DNA from: Daucus carota subsp. sativus
Taxonomy: Eukaryota > Streptophyta > Magnoliopsida > Apiales > Apiaceae
NCBI RefSeq assembly: GCF_001625215.2
Contig: NC_030385.2
Coordinates: 29,289,598-29,353,597 of the forward strand
DNA: 64,000 bases
Reading direction: 5' to 3'
In this document: positions 41,862 through 54,158 of the stretch, in pieces
Layout of the letters: every line of letters starts with the position of its first letter
How positions within the stretch are numbered: position 1 is the stretch's first letter
Notes under the pieces: generated by a model
What the model was told of the DNA's origin: nothing
The model's input: the letters and a program-made list of their open reading frames with translations, nothing else
Databases searched by the model: none
Program-made: the position numbers and the translations under genes

Positions 41862-42539
41862 TTACACTGCACCACCTGAAAGTCAAGTTTATGAATGGTT
41901 TAGGAAGATGAATAATTGGAATTCAGAGTGGAAAAATACTGAGTGATCATAGAATACTAACCATATTCTTTTGGTGTTTTGCATTTGTAGCATTCCATCC
42001 TGCTAGCGTAGTTGTGTACACCACATCCATATCTGATCAAGTACCAAGTTGCTCAAATTAGGCATAATACATAGAATGTCATCCAGAGCTATGATGGATA
42101 TTAGTTTTGCTATATTGTTATCGTTTTAAACCTGCATCACTAAAAGTTTATAATGTATGCATGTATTGAGAAGTGCCGTTTGACAATAGGAAATCCTTTT
42201 AACTCACCTATTGCAAATCCAGTCACCACATTTCCAACCAGGAGGAACTGTATTTTCATTTGCATACCCTCCTGGTCCCATCATGCCAGCCCCACACCCG
42301 TAAAAATCCTGTTTTAATGCACCACATCTGAAGCAATTTGTTCTGCTAGCATAGTTATGTGCTCCACAGTTCATGACATTGCAGTACCAATCCCCGGCCA
42401 TGACTTCTTCTCTGACAATCCCGTAAGATGCCATATCAGCATCACCACCAAACTTGGGGAACCTGCAACGATGACATGAATCTCGTTTTTTGAAATTCAA
42501 ATGCTGGCATGAACCGCACATCCAGTCTCCGCTGCTCAT
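41862..42539 (-). CDS. small triple RanBP2-type zinc-finger protein (3 exons)
   Basis: Likely single-stranded RNA-binding protein. Exons 42208-42539, 41962-42032 and 41862-41875 join in frame to 417 nt, 138 residues, all with GT-AG borders. Each finger starts with DW: C8-x2-C11-x10-C22-x2-C25; C53-x4-C58-x10-C69-x2-C72; C109-x4-C114-x10-C125-x2-C128. A Gly-rich linker lies at 81-91. The layout matches the small plant NZF proteins (At3g15680/At5g25490 type). The last exon codes only four residues (GGAV with the split codon). A 5' UTR intron acceptor TTTTCAG lies just upstream (42564). Confidence 0.92.
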
Positions 42540-42564
42540 TTTCTCTCTTGATATATCAAAGTAC

Positions 42565-45500
42565 TGAAAAGTTTAACATGTAAACACAGTTATTAATATT
42601 ATATATGGAAATTTAATCATGTCTGAGCTATTGCCTATTGATAATTACTTCGAGCAATATAGATAGGAAGGGCATATAGCGATTTATGTGCTGTAATAAG
42701 GATTTAGAGAGAGCTTATTTGTTGCTAATACATAATAAACAAATCCATAACAAATGTTTTTATAACTACTTAAATTGTTAACAGGTGCTTCAATCGGAGA
42801 TGCCATTGTGCATCATAAGAGATTTCAACAAAGTCCGGAACACTTCTTTGTTCTTATCATGATAGAAAGTTTAGTTAAAAGAGACATGCAAGCGATGCTA
42901 AGCCTAAAAGAACTATCTTTACAGAAAAAACGAGCTTTGAAGAGAAGGGCTCACCTCAAGTACGTGAATAGGGGCAGGGAAGCTGTTAGCAAGACTGGAA
43001 TTAGCTGAAGAGATATGTTAATGAAGTTGATGATTTTGATGAATACTTGGAATGGTTTTTATACTTGCTGAGGCCTCAAGGGTGGGGCTATAAGTGGACC
43101 AATTATTTCATGTGAGTTGTATATTGCCTCCTTGGCTGAAATTCTAAAAAGTTTTAGATAATTTTTTGAATTCTCTGCAGCCCTCTCTAAGAGAGGAAGG
43201 GTTTCTAAAGGTGTGATATGCTTAAGCTGCATGCAGGAAAGCACAATTATTATGTTTGTACCAATAATGCCCCTCTTTACATGATTCCCCATGCATTATT
43301 TGAAAGGATTGCAAGTATTATTCTCCTTTTTACAATATCCATTTCTGGAGGTGTTATGAGGGGAAAGCGTTATTTGAATGTGCGGAAACAGGGATATGTT
43401 ACCTCCATTCATGTTCACATGGATGGCCCCGCTTCTCTAAAGATGACATGGATGCCTACATGGACTCAGCGTAACCTGCATACAGACTTTTTGATTGCTG
43501 GTCTTTATATTGTGCGGGTTGACATGGTTCAAGTTGGATGGCTAGATATATAAGAAAGGTTCTCGGTAGAAATCAGTTCCTTGTGATGCTCATCTCTTGC
43601 CAAGTTCAATTATTCTTACTCATTTTGATTCTTTTTCTGCAATAATTCAAAAGCCATTTCAAGATTCATAATTAGTGGCTCTCTTTAGTATATTTCTTAT
43701 TTACTTTATGCAAGAGTATACATATATTTACAGGAACATAATCCCAATCTTAAGCTAAAACAAAGCTGTTTAATGAGTCTTATACAGAGGGCTGTACTAT
43801 TTTCCTGTTTTTGCACACTAGTTCTCCACCCAAAGTCAATTTAGGCGTGTATACTTTTATTATATATCAGTAAATTGAATTAATAGTTATCAATTTGTTT
43901 AAAAAACAGAGTTCATATCGCAAGTGCTATACAATAATGTTAGTATAATCAAGAGTACACAATTTATGCCATTTATGATTCATATATCATGCCCAAATAT
44001 GTATTGTTACTAAAATTTTGAGTACACAGTTTATACCATTTATGATTTATGCATCACATGTCATCTCTTATTTTGATCAACTATAACATGTGCAGCCAAG
44101 TTCTATGCAAATCCCATGTCGAATGGTCATCAACAAATGCATTCTGCAAGTCTGGAGGTATCTAACATGCTACTCCTTACTTTCAAAGGCTTTGTAATTT
44201 GGTGCTTTTATCTGATGTTTATATTTTTGAATGCTGTTATTACAAGTGTTGGTTCAGTTGGGAACATGGTATGTTTTTATAATTCCAAATGATTTTGTTA
44301 ATTCCAATCTTGCAGATCACACGAGTTCTCAAAGATAAACTTGTTAGCTAATCATATATAACTAAGTCATTGTCATTTGTTGCTATCTCGAGGTTATGGA
44401 GGAATTTAGCTACTGGCACAGGTCTTTCTACATGTGTTATGGGTATCATTACTCTTATCAATAAAGGATAATTTTACTTGTCTGAAAAGGTAAGCAAATA
44501 TTCTTTGTTTACTTATTTCACGTTTCATATATATATAATTTTCCGTCTGAGTAATATAAAAGATTCTTTTCTATATTATAATTTATTTTGGCAGTTCTAT
44601 TTTAAACATTAAATCTGCAGTCAACTAAATCTTAACTCGAAGTACTAGCAATCAGCTAAAGCTTCTTAGAAATTGATTTGTATAGTGAAAAACACTGATT
44701 TTTATCTTTTGCTATGCTTGCTTTTAGCTTATCATCACCTTCTGTACACTTAATTGAAAAGTTATATTTGTTGAAAATTGAGTAGCCCAGTGGTCGGAGC
44801 TTACTCTCAGTGCAGAAAGATGTGTTTGATTTCCACAAATTTCCTTTCGTATGTTTAGTTCCCACATTACATATGATAAGCTACTACCTCCCCTGATTAG
44901 CTATTAACAAATCCCTGTGATTATACTGCGTAGAACATATACAAGCCTTTTGCTTCTTTTTTCTGCCTCTGTTGGTCTAAAATATACAGCATGCACAAGA
45001 TAGATACAGTGAAACCTACAATGGCAATTGCTATACATATATTTATAGCACAAAAACAAATGAAGTTAAAAATGTAAGAAATTGCATGTTATATAGGAAG
45101 CCCAAGTATAGGTTCACATTAGTAATGTTGTCCCAAATAACAGATTCAGCTTGTATAAAATAAATGTATAATCTCTAATTATAATTGTGTAACATATCAG
45201 ATACTCCAAGAAGGGAGTGGCAAAAATGTCTAGTATGTAATGCATCATACATATCAAATATCTTCTTCTCCTTTATTTCCATGTCACATCGAATATCTTT
45301 GCCCCAAAATCCAAATTTGTTAAAGAGGAAGCAATCTACAACATGCTGAAACTTATGAGCTAAAGAGTTGTAGCCAATAGGTGATGGTTTCGTTACTTTC
45401 TTCAGGTTATAGAATGTTGGACCACATCCACAAATTGGAAATCGGTAATAATGAATCAAAGCTACCAAGTCTATGGTCGGAAACTAGGGTTAAAATTCGA

Positions 45501-47239
45501 TTGAACTTAAGTTTAGGTTTTTACGTAGGCACAGTCAATTTCAAGACAGGGTTATGTTTGTTGTTAAGCTCAAGTCCTTGATATCTACGATATTCGTAAA
45601 GCCGGAGTTTAAGCTAGTTAAAAGTATTATTTACAAGTAAAGGAAAATTGTATAGATATTAAATCAATATAAATTCAATGTCTTGACAGATTTAATTTAA
45701 ACCTATGTAACTGAAATTTTGAACTTCTTGATCTTGTTGGCAAATAGCTCAATTCCTGTGGTCCACAAGCACAATAATAATTTCCTTGGATTAGCTTGTG
45801 CTTAAATACAAGAACTACTTGCGGCCTTCCTACCCCCCTGGTGGGCACCAAAGATATGAAGTCCTTATTTAGTAACAACTAGCAAGTCTCCTCAGGAATA
45901 TACTTAAGCTGGACCGATTGGAATGTCCATTGACCACTGATGGCTGGGGCCGGATTCTCTGATGTGTCAAGCATAGTATATTCCACGTAAGCACAGGCGC
46001 TTGGTTGTTGAGCTAGGATTTGATAGGGAGGAATCCTAATCATCAATTTTTATAATTTTAACCAGACAAAATGAATATTCCCAGTTGAAGAAAACCTCAG
46101 ACAAAGCCTTCCTCCAGGGCTCTTTATTCTGGACATGTGACAATTCTTAATGGGGGGATAATTCTCTTCAATAATACTGAAGGGAATCCACATCCTATCT
46201 GTGATGCGAAAAATAGCCGCTTCTTTTGATTGCGACTATTCTCTTTTCTGCAATCATATTTTAATGTGTTTTTAGCTAATGCCAGAAACATGTAAAGAAA
46301 TTAACATTCATCATGCATGTATGGAATATATATGTTCATTCATGAAAAGATATATAAAACATTATTGTAGGCGTGAAGAGTAAAGTATTGATAAAAGGGG
46401 AAGTGGAGGAGTGAGATTAGCCGGATCTAGGTTCTATTTTCTCCAGGAGCAGGTCCAATGTACAATTTCTATTCCTTTTTTTACTTGGCAACTTGTCTAG
46501 CAACTAGCATGTAAAAGCGAAAGGTTTTCATAGGATCCCAGAGGATTATAATTTCCCTTCAAACTGGACAATCTCAAATTATATTATTATACTGATGGTG
46601 CCGGCTCCATGTAGTTATACCTTTATTTGGATAATTTTTGCAGAATATATGTTAATGGACTTAAGATTCTGAAACCTACTTTAATTAATATTGTCACTTT
46701 TTTTTATAAATTACTCTCTCATTTGTAGAAGGTTTCTGCCATTAGTGCCATCAAATTCAGTAAAAATGTTGTTTCTTGATGTTGCCTCACATCAGACTAT
46801 GGTATCTTCCCCAGACTCAATTTGTTTTATCACTGCTTTTGAGTTTGTTGAGTATGACGAGTTATTCTGTATCTCGTCCCCAGCTTCCCTTCTATATGGC
46901 CGAGATCTTTACTTATATACATCTAATAGCTCGTGTAAATCCTCTGTATAACAAGACTTCCATAATCAAAGAACTGAATATGCCTATATAAAAATTCTAC
47001 AGGTAATTAGTTCTGTTAAACTTTGTCCAAAATATGAAACTCTAGAATTATTATGTTCCTATCTTCACTCCTTCATTTTGATCAGCAAGAAAATTATTTT
47101 TAAAAATATGTAGCAACATGAACTCTAGGCCTAGAAAATCGGATAATTTTTGGCGGTAAAGACACAGGGGCAACTAACAAGTGAGAACATAACTACCACT
47201 GAGTTAAGATTTACTACCTTATCTCCTGTCCATGAAACA
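42565..47239. other. long gene-free stretch
   Basis: The part nearest 42565 holds the promoter and 5' UTR intron of the RanBP2-type gene; the part nearest 47239 holds the leader of the PPR gene. Between them no gene is recognisable. The frames at 42775-43008 and 43218-43553 look partly protein-like but match nothing I know. A tRNA-like (possibly SINE-derived) stretch is at 44776-44840. Confidence 0.4.
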
Positions 47240-49450
47240 ATGTCACTCTCTTCACTGTCCCTTGTCACTAACCCCTCCACTCTTCGCTTACTTCCGGCCT
47301 CAGATCCTCCTTACAAACTTCTTCAATCCCACCCATCACTCAAACTCCTCTCCGAATGCAACAATATGGAAAGTTTCAAACAAGTTCACTCACTAATCAT
47401 CAAGAATGGCCTTCATAATACCCAATATGTGCTCAGCAAACTTGTTGAGTTTTGCGCAATTAAGCCCTTTGCTGATTTTTCTTATGCCCTGTTAATCTTC
47501 GACACAATTGAAGAACCTAATTTGATTATTTGGAACACGATTATTCGAGGATACTCGTTGACTGCTTCCCCTGTTTTAGCTGTAGAATTATATGTTATTA
47601 TGCTTTTATCTGGTGTGGAGCCGAATCATTATACTTTTCCATTTTTGTTGAAATCTTGTACGAAAATGTTGGCGATTCCTGAGGGGAAGCAAGTTCATGG
47701 ACATGTTTTGAAGTTTGGATTTGATTCCGATGTTTATGTGCATACTTCGTTGATTAATTTTTATGCGCAAATTGGTGAAATGGGTTGTGCTAGATTAGTG
47801 TTTGATATGAGTTCTCATAGAGATGCTGTTTCCTTTACTGCTTTGATTACGGGGTATACGTCTAGAGGATGTATGGAAGATGCCTGCAAACTTTTTGATG
47901 AAATTCCTGTGAGAGATATAGTGTGTTGGAACTCTATCATTGCGGGTTATGCTAAAAGAGGCCAATATGAGGAAGCACTTGCTTTCTTTCAGAGAATGGT
48001 TGAAGCAAAAGTTGCACCCGATGAAAGTACAATGGTAACTGCTCTGTCTGTTTGTGCGCAGTTGGGTTCACTTGAGTCGGGGAATTGGATTAGGTCTTGG
48101 ATTGAGGAACGTGGATTTGGTTTGAATGTTAGGCTTCTGAATGCTCTTGTTGATATGTATTCAAAGTGCGGTGATTTAAAAACAGCCCGCTGTTTGTTTG
48201 AGTCTGTACAGAAGAAGGACTCAGTTTCATGGAATGTTATGATAGGCGGCTATACTCATATGAGTTGTTATAAAGAAGCCTTAAGTACTTTTAGACAAAT
48301 GCAGCAAACAAGCCATGAACCTAATGATGTCACGTTTTTGAATGTTCTTCCTGCTTGTGCACATCTAGGTGCTCTTCATATTGGAAAATGGATTCATTCT
48401 TATATTGACAGGAATGCGCATAAGTTTGCAAATGACTCTCTTTGGACAAGCATCATTGATATGTATGCTAAATGTGGAGATATAGAAGCTGCACAACAAG
48501 TCTTTGATGGCATGAAGCCGAAAACCCTGACTTCATGGAATGCGATTATATCCGGAAAAGCAATGCATGGAAATGCTCATGAAGCCCTAGAGCTTTTCAC
48601 TGAAATGGTAAGGGAAGGGTTCAAGCCTGATGATATCACCTTTGTTGGCGTTTTATCAGCTTGTAACCATGCTGGTTTAATTGATCTCGGCCGCCAAATT
48701 TTTTCTTCCATGATCCAGGATTACGGCATTTCTCCTAAATTACAACATTTTGGATGCATTATTGATCTATTAGGCAGAGCAGAGCTGTTTGATGAAGCCA
48801 ACACTGTTATTAAAAGTATGGAGATGAAGCCAGATGGTGTCATATGGGCTTCTTTGCTTAGTTCCTGCAGGCTTCACAATAATGTTGAACTGGGGGAATA
48901 CGTTACCGAACAGCTTCTCAAATTAGAACCTGGAAACCATGGGGCTCATGTGCTGCTATCAAATATATACGCGGGGGTAGGTAAATGGGATGATGTTGCA
49001 AGAATTAGAACCAAGTTAAATGATATGGGAATAACCAAAGTTCCAGGATGCACTTCGATAGAGGTGGATGGTGCCGTTCATGAGTTTGTTGTTAGTGACA
49101 GAGCACATCCTCGCAGTCAAGAAATCAACAAAATGTTGGACGAAACAGAGCGACTTTTGGCGCTGGAGGGTCATGTTCCCGATACAACTGAAGTGTTGTA
49201 CGACATTAATGAAGAGCTCAAGGAAGATGTTCTTTGTCAACATAGTGAGCGACTAGCTATTGCTTTTGGTTTGATTAGTACACAGCCAGGGACGACAATC
49301 AGGATTGTCAAGAACCTTCGTGTTTGTGGGAATTGTCATTCGGCTATTAAGATAATTTCTAAAATTTATAAAAGGGAGATTATCGCTAGAGACAGAAACC
49401 GCTTCCACCATTTTAGAGATGGTTCTTGTTCATGCATGGACTATTGGTGA
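47240..49450 (+). CDS. OTP82: PPR-DYW organelle RNA-editing factor, OTP82-like
   Basis: Intronless, 736 residues; the start is the first ATG in frame (MSLSSLSLV), upstream codons being non-ATG. A Ser/Pro-rich N-terminus suggests an organelle transit peptide. It is followed by PPR repeats of the P-L-S kind ([56 protein letters not shown]), an E/E+ region and a complete DYW deaminase. The deaminase has the HSE motif ([11 protein letters not shown]), CGNCH zinc ligands and a terminal CMDYW. Wording such as DIVCWN, YTHM, CGDIEAA and [10 protein letters not shown] follows Arabidopsis OTP82 (At1g08070), which edits ndhB and ndhG transcripts in chloroplasts. Orthology is inferred. Its 3' end is duplicated at 51448-51624. 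Confidence 0.93.
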   Translation: MSLSSLSLVTNPSTLRLLPASDPPYKLLQSHPSLKLLSECNNMESFKQVHSLIIKNGLHNTQYVLSKLVEFCAIKPFADFSYALLIFDTIEEPNLIIWNTIIRGYSLTASPVLAVELYVIMLLSGVEPNHYTFPFLLKSCTKMLAIPEGKQVHGHVLKFGFDSDVYVHTSLINFYAQIGEMGCARLVFDMSSHRDAVSFTALITGYTSRGCMEDACKLFDEIPVRDIVCWNSIIAGYAKRGQYEEALAFFQRMVEAKVAPDESTMVTALSVCAQLGSLESGNWIRSWIEERGFGLNVRLLNALVDMYSKCGDLKTARCLFESVQKKDSVSWNVMIGGYTHMSCYKEALSTFRQMQQTSHEPNDVTFLNVLPACAHLGALHIGKWIHSYIDRNAHKFANDSLWTSIIDMYAKCGDIEAAQQVFDGMKPKTLTSWNAIISGKAMHGNAHEALELFTEMVREGFKPDDITFVGVLSACNHAGLIDLGRQIFSSMIQDYGISPKLQHFGCIIDLLGRAELFDEANTVIKSMEMKPDGVIWASLLSSCRLHNNVELGEYVTEQLLKLEPGNHGAHVLLSNIYAGVGKWDDVARIRTKLNDMGITKVPGCTSIEVDGAVHEFVVSDRAHPRSQEINKMLDETERLLALEGHVPDTTEVLYDINEELKEDVLCQHSERLAIAFGLISTQPGTTIRIVKNLRVCGNCHSAIKIISKIYKREIIARDRNRFHHFRDGSCSCMDYW

Positions 49451-49857
49451 ATACATAGCCACTACATGAGTATATGGTGCTGCATAACATTTTCGTGTAG
49501 ATAGAACAGGCATATAATTCAAGATAAGAAGATTCGCTTGTGACTTCCTCTATGAAGGAATCATTGTACTGCTCTTGTATATTAGTGTTATCCAAAACCA
49601 AGAATGTGACTATGTATTATGTGCCAGGGAATAAAATATTACTTGTTTTAACCTTTTGAATTTATAAATGTAAATTTCACAATAGTGTTGGGATATGAGT
49701 CAGCCACATGATTTTGCTTCTGTGATTTGTTTAAATTATATTAATATTATCTTTTCAAGGGTAATCTATACCAATTAATGACAATTTTGCTATTTTGGTT
49801 TATGTTAATGTAGAATGACAATTGCTCATACCTTACTGATTTGTGTTCTCATTTCAG

Positions 49858-49938
49858 TTTGAAGTCTGTAAGATGAAACTAGTAGATCTGAGACGGATAT
49901 CAACAAAGGATATAAGCCTAGATGCTTGGTCTATCTGG
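49858..49938 (+). other. conserved exon-like segment 1 downstream of OTP82
   Basis: Preceded by ATTTCAG and followed by GGTAAAC, it reads open to the codons for DAWSIW and a stop. The duplicated copy (52377-52436) keeps the acceptor, the end and AWAIW-stop although the middle differs. It may be a 3' UTR exon of OTP82 or an exon of a small unknown gene. Confidence 0.3.
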
Positions 49939-50068
49939 TAAACATTCAATCCAATTTTATTAATGTTTACACATAGCAGCGGATTTTGAATTTTACATTA
50001 CATAGCTTGTTAATTAGTAGCGTCTTAGGTTTAGGTAGTGAAGAAAACCACAATATGATTTCTCCATT

Positions 50069-50732
50069 TCAGGCGTCTAAGTTAGACAATGAACTTTGGT
50101 TGAAGGAGTTTCGTCTTGCTGATGCTAGAACAGTCTTGTCTGCAACTATAAAATATGCTGCCCCGGCAACTGCAATGACAAAGAAATAAAATTCTAGTAT
50201 CATCGAAAGATGTAGTAGACTAAGGTAGTAAAGTTTATACGTTATAATGTGTAATTGTATCTCTACCTGTGGAGATGATAAGAGCTTGAGCAGTGTGGTT
50301 AAGGTTAGCTCTAGCCCAAGGCAGCATCCTAGCACTAGCCAACTGCATATGTTGGATAAAAATTGGAAAAAACGTCTCTATATAAGCAATAAATGGTTAT
50401 AAAGCTCTATTTAATGCTGTAGCAAAAAGAATTTTTGTGTAGCTGAAAAGCCTGAAATAGATCACTTACAGTTGGAATGGCAGTCGCAATTGTGGCAACC
50501 ACAGCAGCCTTTGCTCCAGCAACAACACCTTCTGTACATACGAAAACATATCAACTAAACTGTTATGGTGTATAAATAAGAATATGCAAATGAATCATTC
50601 TATGGGTATTTATCAGCTACGAAAAATTAAATGAGTGTTACCATGAGAACAATGCTTTGCTGTAGCTAGCTTCTGTTCAAGTGAAATCATGGTGTTCCTT
50701 TCGAGAGGAGACTGAACCATATTTTTCGCCAT
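50069..50732 (-). CDS. ENOD93: early nodulin-93-like protein, copy 1 (4 exons)
   Basis: Small membrane protein of the ENOD93 family. Exons 50642-50732, 50470-50531, 50267-50342 and 50069-50169 join in frame to 330 nt, 109 residues, GT-AG throughout. It starts MAKNMVQSPLERN. Two hydrophobic segments (about residues 33-52 and 69-87) flank the family signature ASARMLPWARANLNHTAQAL, followed by AAYFIVADKTVLASAR. Named for legume nodulation, the family is widespread; links to mitochondrial energy metabolism have been reported and are not shown here. It converges on OTP82. Copy 2 lies about 2.4 kb away. Confidence 0.93.
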
Positions 50733-50811
50733 TGTAGGTCTAAAAGAAAATGTTGTAGATTTGGGAATGATCCGATGTGTAGCCTGAGGAATTAAGCAGA
50801 TTGTGGTTAGG

Positions 50812-50819
50812 TATTTATA
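50812..50819 (-). promoter_or_regulatory. TATA box of ENOD93 copy 1
   Basis: TATAAATA on the minus strand, about 80 bases upstream of the ATG. The copy-2 promoter has the same box at nearly the same spacing. Confidence 0.65.
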
Positions 50820-51015
50820 GGTTAATTTTGAGGTGGTTTGAGAGGGTAGTTTGATGGTTTTCGGTTGAATACTAACGTCAGAGCTGAATACTAATGTCAG
50901 AGTCGCTTGTTTATAATTTTTAACTGTAGTTCACCTCTTGTTTTGGTCGGTTGATTGATTTCTGTCCTCTTCCCTATACTTGTTGCAAATGTACACCTGC
51001 ATCATTCTATGTTTA

Positions 51016-51447
51016 TTATCTGTAAGAAAGTGTGTAAAATGATTATCCCCTGTTGCATATGCTTCCAATTAATCTCTTATTTAGATACATTTATATGTTT
51101 TGGACCTCTTAAGCACAAAGGCTCTCCTCCTTCACATCCATTTTTTTTTACGTTTTTTGGGATGTCCTTGACATTTTTTTTTACATTTTATAAATAATAA
51201 ATTTATAATATAAAAATTAATATCACTCACTACTTTCATCCACCATTCTCAATCTATCAATTAAATATTAAGGATCCCACCGCTTACATACTTTTCTTAC
51301 TCTTTCACATACTTTGAATATTTTTCCTAACTTCTATGCTCAATCACAATCTAAAGAATTTGGTGAGACAGAAGGATTTTTTGTTATTTAGATTTACATA
51401 ACTAATAGTTCGTATAATATGTTTTTGTTTTGTAATAAATTTAGATA
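51016..51447. other. spacer between the two duplicated units
   Basis: AT-rich sequence with T-runs (51147-51182) that does not match the duplicated block. No gene or clear element end. Confidence 0.4.
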
Positions 51448-51624
51448 GCTGAAGAGTTGAAGGAAGGTGTTCTTTGTTTAGTGAGCGACAATCTTCGTGT
51501 TTGTGAAAATTGTCATTCGGCTGCAAGATAATTTTGACAAATTATAGAAGGGAGATTATCGCCAGAGACGGTATCCACCATTTTATAAATTATAGATGGT
51601 TCCTTTTCATGCCGGGACTATTAG
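51448..51624 (+). pseudogene. duplicated 3' end of the OTP82 gene (broken)
   Basis: Matches 49208-49450 of the intact gene: GAAGAGTTGAAGGAAGGTGT, then the CGTGTTTGTGAAAATTGTCA and GGGAGATTATCGCCAGAGAC stretches. A deletion of about 66 nt removes the segment after the HSE region, and several small frameshifts follow. The end reads GAC TAT TAG, so the last Trp of DYW is lost. It belongs to a larger tandem duplication that includes ENOD93. No promoter or PPR array is present, so it cannot make an editing factor. Confidence 0.85.
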
Positions 51625-51929
51625 TAAAAACGTAGACACTACGTGATGCTGCATAACATATCTGTGTAGATTAAACAGGCATATCATTTTCAGATAAGAA
51701 GATTTGCATGTGACTTCCTCAATGAAGGAATCATTCACTGCTATTGTATATTATTGTTGTTGTCCAGAACCAAGTGTCTACTGTATTTTGTACGCTGGAA
51801 TAAAATACTCAATCTTTTTATATATGAACTTATTGAGTATACAAATCTGAAATTGAAAGCAGTGTTGGGGTACGAGTCAGTCAGGTGGTTTTGCTTCTGT
51901 GTGGCGTATAGTCTTTATATTTAAGAGGA

Positions 51930-52225
51930 AATTTTTATAAAAGCAGGATGCAAAATGGTAGCCGAACTTTATCCGCTTTTGTCTTTTAGTGGCTATAATT
52001 TCAATTTAAAAACAGATGGTGAGACTTTGTTTTTTTGTTTCAAATAAATGGGGAAGAGCCACTTTTTAGAGAAAAAAACTAATCTTCTTTTTCAAAAAAG
52101 TGACCCTTAATCGATTTTTGATAAATTAAGACAATATATGATTACTGTATTACAAATTTGAATTTTTGGTAATAAAGATGGGAAAATGGATAAAGCTTGG
52201 TCACCAACGTATACTTTACTCGTTA
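51930..52225. mobile_element. insertion unique to duplicate unit 2
   Basis: About 300 bp lack a counterpart at the matching place in unit 1 (about 49750). The left part has GTAGCCGAACTTTATCC and the right part GGATAAAGCTTGGTCACC, a loose inverted pair, so a small TIR element is plausible. Exact ends are not resolved. Confidence 0.4.
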
Positions 52226-52376
52226 GGTAATTACTTTTTGACCAATTTTGCAATTTGGTTTACGTTGATGTAAAATTAGCATTTGTTCATTTTCTAACTA
52301 GTTTCCGTTCTCAATTTTTGCTAACTAGTTTGAGTTCTTTCTTTTTCCTAACTAGTTTGTGCTGTTTCCATTGCAG

Positions 52377-52436
52377 TTGGAATTTGATTGGAGGAAACTA
52401 TCAGATGATATGTGTGTAAATGCTTGGGCTATCTGG
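52377..52436 (+). other. conserved exon-like segment 2
   Basis: Counterpart of 49858-49938: TTGCAG acceptor, open frame reading WRKLSDDMCVNAWAIW then stop, followed by GGTAATC. See the entry for segment 1. Confidence 0.3.
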
Positions 52437-52544
52437 TAATCAATCATTCAAAGCTCATCTTTATTAATGGATCTTTTCATCAGCTGCTTAATTAGTAGCA
52501 TCATAGGCTTAGTAATACAGAAAACACAACATAATTCCTGCGTT

Positions 52545-53165
52545 TCACGCTTCTAAGTTAGCCGAAGCACTTTGGTTGAAGGAGTTTCGCCTTGCCGATG
52601 CTAGAATAGTCTTGTCTGCAACTATAAAATAGGCAGCCCCGGCCACTGCAATGACAGAAAAGAAACAGTGCTCGCTCTATTATTTTTAAAAAACGTCAAC
52701 TAAACAAGTCAAGTTTGTACACCCTTTAATTTATAAGTGTATCTCTCTACCTGTGGAGATGATCAGAGCCTGAGCAGTGTGATTAAGGTTTGCTCTCGCC
52801 CAAGGCAGCATCCTAGCACTAGCCAACTAGACATGTTTGAACCAACAACATAATTAGATATCACTTTTCAAGTAATAGATAATAATCATTATAAAGTCCT
52901 CTAGAATTCAGATTGCTTACAGTTGGAACGGCGGTTGCAATAGTGGCAACCACAGCTGCCTTTGCTCCTGCAACAACACCTTCTGCACGAACCAAAATTA
53001 ATCATCAAGTTAATTGTAATGATATATGAAAAAAGATCGGCAACTGAAAAAATAAGCGAGTGTTAGTGTGTTACCACGAGAACATCGCTTTGCTGTGGCT
53101 AGCCTTTGCTCAAGTGAAATCAATGAGTTCCTTTCGAGAGGAGACTGAGCCATATTTTTCGCCAT
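52545..53165 (-). CDS. ENOD93: early nodulin-93-like protein, copy 2 (4 exons)
   Basis: Tandem duplicate of copy 1 with the same exon sizes (91, 62, 76, 101 nt): 53075-53165, 52921-52982, 52751-52826 and 52545-52645. It encodes 109 residues. The signature ASARMLPWARANLNHTAQAL is unchanged. Differences include Val to Ala at residue 6, Lys to Arg near 21, the middle of exon 1 (KRCSRE for KHCSHE) and the end SASANLEA for SSLSNLDA. Frame and splice sites are all intact, so both copies are probably functional. The paired promoters keep the TATA box. Confidence 0.93.
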
Positions 53166-53258
53166 TGTAGGTCTTAAGAAAATGCTGGACTGTGTTGTAG
53201 TAGATTAAGAGAGGATCTCGATGTTTGATCTGAGGAGTTGAGCAGATTGTGGTAGGGT

Positions 53259-53266
53259 ATTTATAG
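53259..53266 (-). promoter_or_regulatory. TATA box of ENOD93 copy 2
   Basis: TATAAATA on the minus strand, about 95 bases upstream of the ATG, matching copy 1. Confidence 0.65.
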
Positions 53267-53445
53267 TTCAATTCGGAGGTGGTTGTTAGAGTAGTTTGAT
53301 GGTTTCAGGTGAATACTAACGTCAGAGTCCCTTGTTTATATTTTTTTCACTTTAGTTCACCTCTTGTTTTGGTCGGTTGATTTATGCGTCCTCTTCCCTG
53401 TTGCATACGTACACCTGCACCATGTCATGTTTCTCTGATTTGGAC

Positions 53446-54150
53446 TGGGCTGTTAACGAAACGAATATTTAATGAAATATTCGGTATTCGAATTCGTTTA
53501 GTATTATTCGTGTTCGTTTATTAACAAATACAAATACGAATTCAAATTTTAAAAAATATTCGGTTCATTAACAAATACAAATTCGAATAGATAAATATTC
53601 GTATTTGTTATTCGCTTAATTATTCGGAAATTCTATATTATATATATATATATATATTATTTTATATTATATAGAAAAATATTATATTTCTTATTTAATA
53701 GGGTTATGGATTATTTTGGGACCAGATATTAAATTAAATCAGCCCAGTCCATATACTAAAAGGTTGAGCCGCTGGAAGTTCTATTGTATGATCTTGGAAT
53801 TAATCAAGGCGTATTAAACTTTACATTTTGGTTGTAATTTGAATTTTATTTTCTTTGGATTGGATGATTGTAGTCTGTATAATTAGTACTTTATAGTTTG
53901 CTTAAAATGGTGAAGCACGAGAGTTTATAACTTTTGTCACGGGCTAGCACTTCAGTTATTTAGTTCCATTTTGTTTTAAATGAGTACTTTAAACGAATAC
54001 GAATAGTTCGTGAATCCAACCGAATCCGAATACGAAAACAAATAATTATTCGGATAATAAACGAATACAAATCCGAATATATGTATTTGAACCGAATACA
54101 AATATGAAAATTAAGATATTCGTTTCGAATTCGTTTCGTTAACAGCCCTA
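53446..54150. mobile_element. hAT-like element, perfect 8-bp target duplication
   Basis: Ends TGGGCTGTTAACGAAACGAA and (inverted) TAGGGCTGTTAACGAAACGAA. ATTTGGAC occurs at 53438-53445 and 54151-54158. Subterminal ATTCG/CGAAT repeats, AT-rich core, no transposase. It sits just beyond the end of the duplicated ENOD93 unit. Confidence 0.9.
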
Positions 54151-54158
54151 ATTTGGAC

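Noticed and set aside
42775-43553. Two plus-strand frames of 77 and 111 codons
   Set aside because: No splice pattern or family resemblance, and the second overlaps a frame on the other strand. Kept only as part of the gene-free stretch.
47150-47239. Longer start of the PPR frame
   Set aside because: It begins at TTG; the first ATG is at 47240 and gives a transit-peptide-like N-terminus.
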